64,000 nt of DNA from Flavobacteriales bacterium (GCA_016779995.1 JADHMO010000006.1:1-64000); one strand, 5' to 3'. Shown: positions 55,554 through 64,000, counted from the first letter of the stretch. Made by a program: numbers and translations. The notes: generated by a model from the sequence alone, not told the origin.

Positions 55554-55561
55554 TATTTTTG
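55554..55561 (+). promoter_or_regulatory. -7 promoter element before the secreted thioredoxin-fold array
   Basis: TATTTTTG matches TAnnTTTG and lies 37 bases before the first ATG of the array. No clear TTG/TTTG is present 17-23 bases upstream. The 293-base gap from 55306 to 55598 is AT-rich and otherwise holds no gene, hairpin or RNA that I can support, so this is the only promoter candidate for the array. Confidence 0.4.
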
Positions 55562-55598
55562 ATAGACTACTAATCGATTTTAAAGTTATTAAATTGCT

Positions 55599-56918
55599 AT
55601 GAAAAATTACCTACTTACGCTCATTATTAGTATCTGTTCTGCGCAACTTTCAGCTCAAACGGCACCTAATATAAATTTCACCGATTTAGATGGTACGACC
55701 CATGATTTATATTCCTATTTAAATGATGGATATACTGTCGTGTTGGATTTCTCTTATGAATATTGCGGTCCTTGTAAAGATTGGTCAAATAATGTTGGTC
55801 ATGAAATATGGGCAGAGCATGGTCTTGATGGGGACAACACTATACGTATGTTTCATTTTGACGTCTATGATTTTTCGGATCAAGCTGTTGCAAGTTATAC
55901 TCAAGCTTGGGGCATCAATTATCCTGTTATTAATTTAACCTCTAGTACCGACGTTCCAGAATATCCGCAAGAAGGTTATCCGACAATATATATCATTTGT
56001 CCTGATAAGTCGTATTTTGAAACGGGAGGTTATGGCTTTCCATCATCTGAGATGGATGCTCAATACTATTTAGCAAGTTGTAGAGGAGCCGATTTATCTA
56101 ATAATAAAGCTGTGGTAGCAACAGGTTCACCAACTTCTTCTACCATTTGCGACAGTCCTCCATTGACTTTTTCTCCTAAAATACACGTGTACAACAGTGA
56201 GTCTGCCGTAAGTGACAGTGCTACTTTTTTCTTTATGGATGAGTACCCAGTAAAAGTTTTTATCAACGGAGAGTATTATTCAACTCAAACTATAGACCCT
56301 TGGGCTAATGGATCGGTAACCAATTTGGATGATGAAGCCTACCTCGAGCCTATTCCGGTAAGCCCTGGTGACGAAATCGCTTTAGTTATTGATTTTGAGG
56401 GAGATAATTATCCAGATGATGATACATCTAAAGTGACTATTCCCAACAATATCAACACGCTCAGTTCAAGCGATACGACTTTAATTATTTCTGCATCAGC
56501 TAGTAATGAAATCTATTATGATGTTTATAATGCAGCAGGAGTGCCTGTAAGTTATGGCGAAACACCAGGACAATTTACTCTTTCTAAAGATAGTTGCTAC
56601 AGTATTTCTTTTCTAAATGCTAATGTAACTGGCGGAAGTCTGAAAGATGTTTCGGGGAATATATTGGTGTCTTATGAAGTAGGAGATTTTATCGGTTATC
56701 AAACGCCTAGGTTATTTTTTCATGTAGGAATGAATACGGTTGATATTACAGAACAAGACTTTTCAGATGAGCAATTGGTAGATTTTTACTTTTTAGATTT
56801 ATTAGGCAAGCGTTGTAGTTCCATTCATTTGAATGATTTGCCTCAGGGCATTTATGTTCAAGTAAAGCACTATCAAAATGGACAAGTACGAACAGAAAAA
56901 ATAGTTAAGAATAATTAA
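55599..56918 (+). CDS. Secreted thioredoxin-fold T9SS protein, array copy 1 (CGPC)
   Basis: A 439-residue protein. Signal peptide 1-20 (ends QLSAQ). Residues about 24-165 form a redoxin/TlpA-like domain: NFTDLDGTTHDLYSYL, then FSYEYCGPCKDW with CxxC at 56-59, and GYPTIYIICPD with the likely cis-proline at 128. A beta-rich middle (about 185-290) has FSPKIHVYN, VFINGEYYSTQT and the acidic DFEGDNYPDDDT (265-276), possibly a calcium site. A second beta segment (about 300-385) precedes a short sorting-like end, YFLDLLGKR ... LPQGIYVQVKHYQNGQ. It should be exported to the cell surface or outside. Function unknown; disulfide or redox chemistry is possible since the CxxC is intact. Confidence 0.82.
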   Translation: MKNYLLTLIISICSAQLSAQTAPNINFTDLDGTTHDLYSYLNDGYTVVLDFSYEYCGPCKDWSNNVGHEIWAEHGLDGDNTIRMFHFDVYDFSDQAVASYTQAWGINYPVINLTSSTDVPEYPQEGYPTIYIICPDKSYFETGGYGFPSSEMDAQYYLASCRGADLSNNKAVVATGSPTSSTICDSPPLTFSPKIHVYNSESAVSDSATFFFMDEYPVKVFINGEYYSTQTIDPWANGSVTNLDDEAYLEPIPVSPGDEIALVIDFEGDNYPDDDTSKVTIPNNINTLSSSDTTLIISASASNEIYYDVYNAAGVPVSYGETPGQFTLSKDSCYSISFLNANVTGGSLKDVSGNILVSYEVGDFIGYQTPRLFFHVGMNTVDITEQDFSDEQLVDFYFLDLLGKRCSSIHLNDLPQGIYVQVKHYQNGQVRTEKIVKNN

Positions 56919-56940
56919 AAACACATAAAAAAATGAAGCT

Positions 56941-58287
56941 ATGAAAATGTTAAAATTATTAAAAATAACGCTATTAGCTACTGGTATTTTCTTTGTGCTA
57001 AACACAAAAGCTCAAGTTGCGCCTAACATTAGCTTTACCGACGTGACTGGCACAACACATGATATTTATTCTTATTTGAATGAGGGTTATACTGTTTTTT
57101 TGGATTTCTCTTATCAATTTTGTGGGCCGTGTAAAGATTGGTCAATTAATGTTGGTCATGATATGTGGGCAGAGCATGGTCCAGATGGAGACAATACTGT
57201 ACGTATGTTTTATTTTGATATTGACCCAGTAAGTGATGCCGATGTTTTAAGCTATACCCAACAGTGGGGCGTAAACTATCCAGTAATCAATTTATCGAAT
57301 GGTTCAGATATTCCTGAATATCCTCAAGAAGGTTATCCAACAATATATATTATTTGTCCCGACACTTCATTTTATAAAACGGTTGGATATGGGTACCCTT
57401 CTGCCGAAATGAATACATCTTATTATTATGCTTCTTGTAAGGGTGCTGATTTAAGTAATAATAAAGTTTTTGTTGAAGCGGCTGCTCCAACTTCATCTAT
57501 GCTTTGTAATGCTACGCCACTTCTCTTTTCTCCTAAAATACATATCTTTAATAGTGAAACGGGAGTTGGTATTAATCAAGATTTTTTCTTTAATGAAGAA
57601 TACGACGTTAAGGTATTTGTAAATGACGAATACCATTCTACTGTTGTTGTAGATCCTTATGCACCAGGCAATGGACCAATTTCAAATATGCAAAATGAAG
57701 CTTATCTCGAGCCTTTTAACGTCAATCCTGGTGATGAAGTTACTTTAGTTATTGATTTTGAAGGTGACAATTATCCCGATGATGATACAGCTAGAGTTAC
57801 TGTTCCTTCTACCATTAACACTAATATTTCTGTTGATTCCAATCTAGTAGTTTCGGCCAATACTAACGGATTGGCTGATGTTTTCTTTGAGATACACAAC
57901 TCTGAAGGTCAAAGTGTATATAACAATACTAATTCACAAGAGTTTAGCCTACCTCCAGATAGTTGTTACACTATATACTTTACTAATAGCCACCTTTATA
58001 GTGCAAGCTTGAAAGATACGCAAGGTAATACGCTAGTCTCCTATACTGCAGGACAGTTTGATGGTTATCAAACGCCTAGGTTATACTTTCATGTAGGAAT
58101 GAATACCGTTGATATAACAGAGCAAGATTTGTCAGATAAGCAATTGATAGAATATTACTTTTTAGATTTACTAGGCAAGCGTTACAGTTCCATTCATTTG
58201 AATGATTTGCCTCAAGGCATTTATGTTCAAGTAAAGCACTATCAAAATGGACAAGTACGAACAGAAAAAATAGTCACTAATCAATAA
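56941..58287 (+). CDS. Secreted thioredoxin-fold T9SS protein, array copy 2 (CGPC)
   Basis: A 448-residue paralogue of copy 1 with the same plan: signal peptide ending TKAQ, redoxin domain with FCGPCKDW (CxxC 61-64), GYPTIYIICPD, the VFVNDEYHSTVV and DFEGDNYPDDDT middle, and the same short C-terminus. Its last about 220 bases are almost identical to copy 1 (from GGTTATCAAACGCCTAGG to near the stop), while the middle is clearly diverged. It starts 22 bases after the copy 1 stop and ends 11 bases before copy 3, so an operon is likely. Confidence 0.82.
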   Translation: MKMLKLLKITLLATGIFFVLNTKAQVAPNISFTDVTGTTHDIYSYLNEGYTVFLDFSYQFCGPCKDWSINVGHDMWAEHGPDGDNTVRMFYFDIDPVSDADVLSYTQQWGVNYPVINLSNGSDIPEYPQEGYPTIYIICPDTSFYKTVGYGYPSAEMNTSYYYASCKGADLSNNKVFVEAAAPTSSMLCNATPLLFSPKIHIFNSETGVGINQDFFFNEEYDVKVFVNDEYHSTVVVDPYAPGNGPISNMQNEAYLEPFNVNPGDEVTLVIDFEGDNYPDDDTARVTVPSTINTNISVDSNLVVSANTNGLADVFFEIHNSEGQSVYNNTNSQEFSLPPDSCYTIYFTNSHLYSASLKDTQGNTLVSYTAGQFDGYQTPRLYFHVGMNTVDITEQDLSDKQLIEYYFLDLLGKRYSSIHLNDLPQGIYVQVKHYQNGQVRTEKIVTNQ

Positions 58288-58298
58288 ACATTTAAATT

Positions 58299-59666
58299 AT
58301 GCAGTTTCAAAACAAAAAAATACTAGTTGCACTTTTAGTCATTTTATTTTCTTTAAGTAGCGAGGCTCAAGTTGCGCCTGATGCAAGTTTTACAGACTTG
58401 GAGGGGAATTCACACAATATATATAGCTACCTAGATGATGGCTACAAGGTTATTTTAGTTTATGGAGGCTATGAAGGTGCTTGTTGGATTGGTGAATGGC
58501 AAACTGCTGTTGGTTCCGAAATTTGGGATGAATTTGGTCCTAGTGGAGATAATACTGTTCGTATGTTCTTTATTGATGAAACTGACTTGATGAATTCAAC
58601 AGATCAATCTGTAGCAAATTATACGGCTCAAATGGGCGTTGAATATCCCGTAGTAAATCTAGATAATGCCTTACCTGGTTATCCTGTTGATGGAACTCCG
58701 GCTTTTTACGCCATTTGTTTGGATAAGAGCTATCATTCTGGTGGTGGTTTTGGAGAGGAAAGTAGTTATGAACAAATGAAAGCATTTTTATTAGATTGTG
58801 ATGGTGAAGACCTTTCTAATGATATATATTTTAGTGGCTTAAAAGATAAACCTCGATTTTGTACTAAAGGCGATAATCATAGTTTTATTCCAATCTTACA
58901 TCTTATGTTTTCGGAGTTAAATGAAAACAATACAGATAGTGCAATCCTTACTGGAAATTATCTAAATCAAGCTTATAAAATTTATTATTATTTGAATGGT
59001 TCTATACAAGATACTTTTAACATGCCTCCACCTACTGGAGAGCATGGCATGCATGCCGATCAACCCACGCTACCTATTGTAACATTAAATTCAGGTGATG
59101 TGATACGTTATGTGTTAGATTATCCTAACGATTCTTATTCAGGAAATAACGAATATGAGTATACTATTCCTTCAAATCTAGAAGACTCTCCAATATCTAC
59201 TACGAACTTACACAAACTAGTTTTGGGAGATAATCAAGGGGGTGGTTACTTTTCAATAAAAGCTCCCCTTGAAGATGGGGGGACTTTACTTCATGATTTT
59301 GAACAAATTAATCAAATTACTTTAGATGATGGGAATTGTTATTCTGTAAAATTCGCAAATAACTTATTCTCGGTTGTTGCTTTGCAAGACGAGAATAGTA
59401 ACGGAGTTGTAACAGTAAACGAACTAGACTTTTATCCCATAAACCAAACACCTTGGCTATATTTTAATGTAGATTCTAATGCTGAACCAACAACCATTAG
59501 AGAAGATAATCTTGAAAACAAATCGATTACGGCTATAAAATACTATGACATCAACGGAAAAAGGATTTCTCTTGGAAACGGAAAACAACCTTTTATCTCT
59601 TACATACAAGTCATACACTTTGAAGACGGTAGTGTTACAACTAAAAAATTCTTAAGAAAATATTAG
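58299..59666 (+). CDS. Secreted thioredoxin-fold T9SS protein, array copy 3 (CxxC lost)
   Basis: A 455-residue paralogue, the most divergent complete copy. The signal peptide ends SSEAQ and is encoded by a 75-base stretch identical to that of copy 4. The usual CxxC is replaced by GACWIGEW (one Cys, at 62), so dithiol chemistry is lost. The cis-proline region reads GTPAFYAICLD. The acidic middle motif is reduced to LDYPNDSYSGNNEYEY, and the C-terminus IKYYDINGKRISLGNGKQPF is more like an ordinary sorting domain. Suggests a structural or binding function, or a decoy of the redox-active copies; this is inference. Confidence 0.78.
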   Translation: MQFQNKKILVALLVILFSLSSEAQVAPDASFTDLEGNSHNIYSYLDDGYKVILVYGGYEGACWIGEWQTAVGSEIWDEFGPSGDNTVRMFFIDETDLMNSTDQSVANYTAQMGVEYPVVNLDNALPGYPVDGTPAFYAICLDKSYHSGGGFGEESSYEQMKAFLLDCDGEDLSNDIYFSGLKDKPRFCTKGDNHSFIPILHLMFSELNENNTDSAILTGNYLNQAYKIYYYLNGSIQDTFNMPPPTGEHGMHADQPTLPIVTLNSGDVIRYVLDYPNDSYSGNNEYEYTIPSNLEDSPISTTNLHKLVLGDNQGGGYFSIKAPLEDGGTLLHDFEQINQITLDDGNCYSVKFANNLFSVVALQDENSNGVVTVNELDFYPINQTPWLYFNVDSNAEPTTIREDNLENKSITAIKYYDINGKRISLGNGKQPFISYIQVIHFEDGSVTTKKFLRKY

Positions 59667-59716
59667 AAAAAACATACGATAAAACTATACCATATTTAAT
59701 ATAAAACTTTGATTAC

Positions 59717-61039
59717 ATGGAATTTCAAAACAAAAAAATACTAGTTGCACTTTTAGTCATTTTATTTTCTTTAAGTAGCGAGGCTCAAGTTGCGCCTAAC
59801 TTGACATTTACTGATTTAGATGGGATGACTCATACCATTCATGATTATACAGAAGCCGGATATAAGGTATTATTGGATTTTTCTTACGAAACGTGCAATC
59901 CTTGTAAAGAATGGGCTATTAATGTGGGGCATGATTTATGGCAAAATCATGGTCCTGACGGCGACAATACCTTACGTATGTTCCATATAGACCCTAAGCC
60001 TGGAACTGATCAGGATGTTGCTAATTATACGCAAACATGGGGAGTTGAATATCCTGTAGTGAATATGCAATCTGTACCGTCAGAATACCCTTTAGATAGT
60101 TATCCACGTTTGTTTTTCATCTGTGCCGATAAAAGTTATTATGAGTCTGGAGGCTATGGCTATCCGTCCTCAATAATGAAGGCGCAATATTTTCTTGAGA
60201 TATGTAATGGTTCTAATTTAACGGGTAATAAAACTTTCATTAGTGCCACTCCTGCCACATCTTCTACTTTATGTAATTCATCACCATTTTCTTATACTCC
60301 ACAAATTCATGTGTTTAATAATGACGTTGTTGGAATAGGAAGTGGTGCACCACAATTTGAAGACCCTTATGACGTAAAAATATTTATCAATGGCAGTCAC
60401 CATTCTACCCAAACGGTAGACCCCTGGGCAGATATGTCGGTAAGCAACTTTGATGATATATCTTACTTACAGCCTATTCCTGTTAGTCAAAATGATTTAT
60501 TAGCTTTAGTGATAGATGTTGAAGGAGATAATTTCCCTGATGATGACACTATTTATGTCCAAATTCCATCCTCGGTTAGTACGCCAACATCAGCTAGCAC
60601 TTCACTCATTGTAGAAGCGGGCTCTATATATGATGTTTATGATTCTTCCAACGAAAAGGTACATGATGGTTATGGCAACGGCTCTTTTACTTTGCCTGAA
60701 GGCAGTTGTTATAGCATAGAGTTTTGGAATGCGCAATACTATTCAGGAGTGCTTAAAGATGGTGCTTCAGGCTCAACCTTAATTCAATTTCAGCCAGGAG
60801 ATTTTGAAGGTTCTGTTTCGCCACGCTTGTACTTTAATGTGGTGACTATTCCTACTCCTATAAGTGTACAAGAAGACCATTTAAACGCTAAAGTTATGGA
60901 TACCTATTTCCTTAATCTCTTAGGCAAACGCTTATCTACAAACAACATAGAAGACTTACCTAAGGGTGTTTATTTACAACTTACCAAATACGAAAACGGT
61001 GAAGTTCGAGCTAAAAAAGTAACTCAAAATCACAGGTAA
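59717..61039 (+). CDS. Secreted thioredoxin-fold T9SS protein, array copy 4 (CNPC)
   Basis: A 440-residue paralogue. The signal peptide equals that of copy 3; the redoxin active site is TCNPCKEW (Cys 60 and 63), changing the GP dipeptide to NP, which in thioredoxin-fold proteins shifts the redox potential. Further motifs: SYPRLFFICAD, VFNNDVVGIGSG, IFINGSHHSTQT, and DVEGDNFPDDDT. The C-terminus YFLNLLGKRLSTNNIEDLPK GVYLQLTKYENGE is nearly identical in DNA to copy 5. A 50-base gap from copy 3 is the largest in the array and has no clear terminator. Confidence 0.82.
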   Translation: MEFQNKKILVALLVILFSLSSEAQVAPNLTFTDLDGMTHTIHDYTEAGYKVLLDFSYETCNPCKEWAINVGHDLWQNHGPDGDNTLRMFHIDPKPGTDQDVANYTQTWGVEYPVVNMQSVPSEYPLDSYPRLFFICADKSYYESGGYGYPSSIMKAQYFLEICNGSNLTGNKTFISATPATSSTLCNSSPFSYTPQIHVFNNDVVGIGSGAPQFEDPYDVKIFINGSHHSTQTVDPWADMSVSNFDDISYLQPIPVSQNDLLALVIDVEGDNFPDDDTIYVQIPSSVSTPTSASTSLIVEAGSIYDVYDSSNEKVHDGYGNGSFTLPEGSCYSIEFWNAQYYSGVLKDGASGSTLIQFQPGDFEGSVSPRLYFNVVTIPTPISVQEDHLNAKVMDTYFLNLLGKRLSTNNIEDLPKGVYLQLTKYENGEVRAKKVTQNHR

Positions 61040-61059
61040 TTTTTAAAAAAATACTAGCT

Positions 61060-62391
61060 ATGAAAAATTCATTATACTCTTTTTTTATAATTCTGACTAT
61101 AATATTTATTTCGATACAAAGTAATGCTCAGTTATCACAAAATGCGCCTAACTTGACATTCACTGATTTAGAGGGTGTTACACATAATTTACATGATTAT
61201 TTAGATCAGGGGTTTAAGGTAATACTAGAATATTCATACAAAAGTTGTTATCCTTGTGAGCGTTGGGCGTTGGATGTTGGGCACCCTTTATGGCAAGAAC
61301 ATGGCCCCAATGGAGATAATACTATTCGTATGTTTTATGTAGATCCAAAGCCAGAAACGGACGAATATGTAGCTCAATATACTCAAGAGTGGGATATTCA
61401 ATACCCTGTTATTAATATAAACTCACCTTATTCGGAGTACCCAGCAATTTATTTTCCTCGCTTGTATTTCTTTTGTCCTGACAAATCGTATTTGGTAAAC
61501 ATTTCTAATTCTAAGAATGCTGTAAATTACTACCTTAGTCTATGTGATGGACACGACTATACCAATAATATTCAATTGTACTCTGCTGACATACCTAATT
61601 CTTCTACTGTTTGCGGAGCAAATACATTTAGCTATTCTCCAAGAATTGAATTAATAAAAACGGACTACATGTTATTTGACTCTAACTCTAGTCTTTTTGA
61701 CCAGCCTTACGATGTTCAAATATTTGTCAATGGGGTGTATCATTCTACACAAACTTTGGATCCAACTGCAGATGGTTCTTATAATAGTTCAGGTGATAGT
61801 GATTCTTTTTTAGATCCTATCACAGTTTCTTATAACGATGAGGTGACTTTTGTCATTGATTTTGAGGGAGACAACTACCCTCAAGATGATACGCTGACGG
61901 TCGTAATGCCAGCTTCGTCTGACACGCCTCCTACTGCAAGTCATAATAAATTCAAAATTGATGCTGGTGATGGCTTAGAGTATACCATAAGAAATTCTGA
62001 TTACGAAGTCGTTAAAGAAGGGATAGGCTCTTCTTCTGAATTTGAATTGCAAGCAGGAAGTTGTTACAGTATAGTCTTTAAATATGTACAACATTATGAG
62101 GGAGCACTAAAAAATAATGTAACAGGGGAGAATGTGATTGCTTTCCAACAAGGAGATTTTACACATGATTATTTTTCACCTGTACTTTTCTTTAATGTGA
62201 TTAGTACAGTAGATATTAAGGAAGATACTTTTAATAGTGCTGCAAAAGACAGCTATTTCCTTAACCTTTTGGGTAAACGCTTATCAGAGACAAAAATAGA
62301 AGACTTACCTAAGGGTGTTTATTTACAACTTACCGAATACGAAAACGGTGAAGTTCGAGCTAAAAAAGTAACTCAAAATCATAAATATTAA
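61060..62391 (+). CDS. Secreted thioredoxin-fold T9SS protein, array copy 5 (CYPC)
   Basis: A 443-residue paralogue with signal peptide ending SNAQ, active site SCYPCERW (Cys 63 and 66; dipeptide YP), YFPRLYFFCPD, a middle with IFVNGVYHSTQT and DFEGDNYPQDDT, and a short C-terminus sharing an 86-base near-identical block with copy 4 (one mismatch). The CPYC-type dipeptides of glutaredoxins are related but reversed here. Same strand, 20 bases after copy 4 and 16 before copy 6. Confidence 0.82.
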   Translation: MKNSLYSFFIILTIIFISIQSNAQLSQNAPNLTFTDLEGVTHNLHDYLDQGFKVILEYSYKSCYPCERWALDVGHPLWQEHGPNGDNTIRMFYVDPKPETDEYVAQYTQEWDIQYPVININSPYSEYPAIYFPRLYFFCPDKSYLVNISNSKNAVNYYLSLCDGHDYTNNIQLYSADIPNSSTVCGANTFSYSPRIELIKTDYMLFDSNSSLFDQPYDVQIFVNGVYHSTQTLDPTADGSYNSSGDSDSFLDPITVSYNDEVTFVIDFEGDNYPQDDTLTVVMPASSDTPPTASHNKFKIDAGDGLEYTIRNSDYEVVKEGIGSSSEFELQAGSCYSIVFKYVQHYEGALKNNVTGENVIAFQQGDFTHDYFSPVLFFNVISTVDIKEDTFNSAAKDSYFLNLLGKRLSETKIEDLPKGVYLQLTEYENGEVRAKKVTQNHKY

Positions 62392-62407
62392 TTTAATAAA
62401 CAGAACC

Positions 62408-63748
62408 ATGAAAAATTTTTTACGAATCCTTTTTATATTATTGTTCGTAACTCTTTACGGGACAACTAATATTCAAGCACAACAAGGTGACGCTACCGAT
62501 ATTACCTTTACAGATTTGGACGGCAACACCTACAATCTTTTCAACCTAACTTCTTCGGGTTATAGGGTAATTTTAAATTTTGCTTCAGTTTCGTGTGGCC
62601 CTTGTCAACATTGGGCTGAAAATGTAGGCGAAGCACTTTGGCAAGAGTATGGTCCCAATGGCGACAACAGTCTGCGTATATTTCACATAGATTATAAACC
62701 TAGAACTGACGAAACTGTCTCTGAATATATAGATGATTGGGAAATTACCTATCCTGTTGTGAATTTGCAATCAATACCTGATGGTTACAATCATACCGAC
62801 GATTTTTCTCCACGTTTCTACATTTGTACAGATAATAAGTATTTTTTCACTGGTGGTGGCGGTTATAGTGCGTCTTTTTCAATGTTATATTCATATTATT
62901 TCCTCGACATATTGTGTGAAGGCTATGACTTGAATAAAGATGTACAGATTCTAGAACTTGGACTCCCCACGCCAAAAACGTTATGTGAATCGACACCTCT
63001 TTACTATAGCCCTAGAATATATATCAATCGATTAGGAGATGCATTACTTAATGTTCAGCCTGATACTCCGTTTTATTATCCTTATGATATTGAGATATTT
63101 ATAAATGGAGAATACCATTCTACTCAAACGCATGACCCAGCTGCAGATGGTTCTTATAATTCTGGATTCGATGAAACCTTTTTAGATCCTATACCTGTCA
63201 ATTTTAATGATAAAGTGTTGGTGAAGATTGATTTTCCGGGAGATAATTTCCCTTATAATGATACAATGTCTGTTATCATACCATCTTATGTTAGCACCCC
63301 AACTTCTACTACTACTAAATTATCAGCACAGACATGTTCAGATTACTCATTTCAAGTTTATGATTCTAATGGCGCGCTAATACATTCTGCTATTGGTTAT
63401 TCGGAGTTTGAGTTAGAGGCAAATAGTTGTTATCAAATTAATTTCTCAAATATTCAACAGTGCGCTGGTGTTTTGAAAGATTTTGCTACAGGTGAGGAAT
63501 TGATATACATGGATGCAGGAGAATATGCTGGCTATACTTCACCCGGTTTCTATTTTAATGTCATTAGCACTTCAGATATAGAAGAAAGTTCTATTAATAG
63601 TGCTATTAAAGATAGCTACTTCCTCAATCTCTTGGGAAAACGTCTATCAGCGACAAATTTAGAGGATTTACCTAAGGGTGTTTATCTACACCTTACCGAA
63701 TATGAAAACGGTAAAGTACAAACTAAAAAAGTAACTCCAATTTGGTAA
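62408..63748 (+). CDS. Secreted thioredoxin-fold T9SS protein, array copy 6 (CGPC)
   Basis: A 446-residue paralogue: signal peptide ending NIQAQ, active site SCGPCQHW (Cys 63 and 66), DDFSPRFYICTD, middle with IFINGEYHSTQT and DFPGDNFPYNDT (the acidic motif is weaker), and C-terminus YFLNLLGKRLSATNLEDLPK GVYLHLTEYENGK. The GP dipeptide returns to that of copies 1 and 2 although the rest is closer to copies 4 and 5, which is consistent with exchange between copies. 34 bases precede copy 7. Confidence 0.82.
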   Translation: MKNFLRILFILLFVTLYGTTNIQAQQGDATDITFTDLDGNTYNLFNLTSSGYRVILNFASVSCGPCQHWAENVGEALWQEYGPNGDNSLRIFHIDYKPRTDETVSEYIDDWEITYPVVNLQSIPDGYNHTDDFSPRFYICTDNKYFFTGGGGYSASFSMLYSYYFLDILCEGYDLNKDVQILELGLPTPKTLCESTPLYYSPRIYINRLGDALLNVQPDTPFYYPYDIEIFINGEYHSTQTHDPAADGSYNSGFDETFLDPIPVNFNDKVLVKIDFPGDNFPYNDTMSVIIPSYVSTPTSTTTKLSAQTCSDYSFQVYDSNGALIHSAIGYSEFELEANSCYQINFSNIQQCAGVLKDFATGEELIYMDAGEYAGYTSPGFYFNVISTSDIEESSINSAIKDSYFLNLLGKRLSATNLEDLPKGVYLHLTEYENGKVQTKKVTPIW

Positions 63749-63782
63749 TAACTAAAAATAAGTAACATAAATCATAAATGAA

Positions 63783-64000
63783 ATGAAAAGTCTTAAAACA
63801 CTATTTAAAGCGGTATTCTTACTAGGCTTTATTTTCTCATCACGTCTCAGCGCTCAAGTAAATGAAGCTCAAGATAAAACCTTTACTGACCTGTCAGGAG
63901 TGACTCATAATTTGTTCACTTATCTTGATTCTGGTTATATAGTTATGATAGATTTTTCTTTCATAGGTTGTGGTTCATGTGAGTATTGGGCTAAAGAAAT
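63783..64000 (+). CDS. Secreted thioredoxin-fold protein, array copy 7 (CGSC), cut by window edge
   Basis: Only the first 72 codons are visible. They encode a signal peptide (MKSLKTLFKAVFLLGFIFSS, ending LSAQ), then KTFTDLSGVTHNLFTYLDSG and FSFIGCGSCEYWAKE, with the CxxC at 63-66 and dipeptide GS. The start is the second ATG of ATGAAATGA; the first meets a stop after one codon. The array continues beyond the window, so its full size is unknown. Confidence 0.85.
   Translation, partial: MKSLKTLFKAVFLLGFIFSSRLSAQVNEAQDKTFTDLSGVTHNLFTYLDSGYIVMIDFSFIGCGSCEYWAKE

Overview
The window looks like a chromosomal segment of a marine or aquatic member of the Bacteroidota, most likely Flavobacteriales (Cryomorphaceae/Crocinitomicaceae-like). 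This rests on the AT-rich sequence, secreted proteins ending in type IX secretion system (T9SS) sorting domains, -7 promoter elements of the TAnnTTTG type, near absence of Shine-Dalgarno sites, and lineage-typical genes (DUF6427 beside a DUF6341-like small protein, DUF2490, DUF4956, CotH, mqnC). The taxonomic call is inference; no rRNA is present.

Layout. (1) 1-2.8 kb: the tail of a T9SS protein, an unusual tRNA-like RNA with its own terminator, amtB with a small upstream gene, and a divergent Lrp/AsnC regulator with a palindromic operator candidate between them. (2) 2.8-10.4 kb: a glycosyltransferase, a T9SS protein, then a tight operon CotH - lipoprotein - VTC domain - DUF4956 - DUF2490 - rhomboid protease. 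(3) 10.4-14.3 kb, minus strand: DUF805, a PAP2-like membrane protein, rpoN and asnS. (4) 14.4-20.9 kb: TetR regulator plus a complete RND efflux system (TolC-like, adaptor, permease), followed by dxs. (5) 22.9-25.7 kb: hypothetical envelope proteins, a small XRE regulator with a perfect upstream palindrome, and a GIY-YIG nuclease gene whose 3' end is built from palindrome-derived repeats. (6) 25.7-32.9 kb, minus strand: lipid-synthesis cluster accC-accB-fabH-plsX-rpmF-DUF177, then pdxA and a leucyl aminopeptidase. (7) 32.9-34.9 kb: mqnC, ribE, DUF3817. (8) 35-44.6 kb, minus strand: two S74 (endosialidase-chaperone) proteins, a 1349-residue propeller/PKD/repeat protein, a second CotH protein and a beta-barrel candidate, punctuated by two nearly identical 26-bp-arm palindromes. 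(9) 44.7-55.3 kb: housekeeping genes lepA, yebC, a carboxyltransferase, purD, purQ, nadD, gmk, yicC, an EamA transporter and an ArsC-like protein.

(10) 55.6-64 kb: the most distinctive region, a head-to-tail array of seven paralogous secreted thioredoxin-fold proteins (the seventh cut by the window edge). Each has a signal peptide, a redoxin domain whose CxxC dipeptide differs between copies (GP, GP, lost, NP, YP, GP, GS), a shared central beta-rich region and a very short T9SS-like C-terminus without the usual YPNP motif. Signal-peptide and C-terminal segments are nearly identical between some copies while the middle is diverged, which suggests cassette exchange or gene conversion. I consider this array the best candidate for an undescribed system; its function is unknown.
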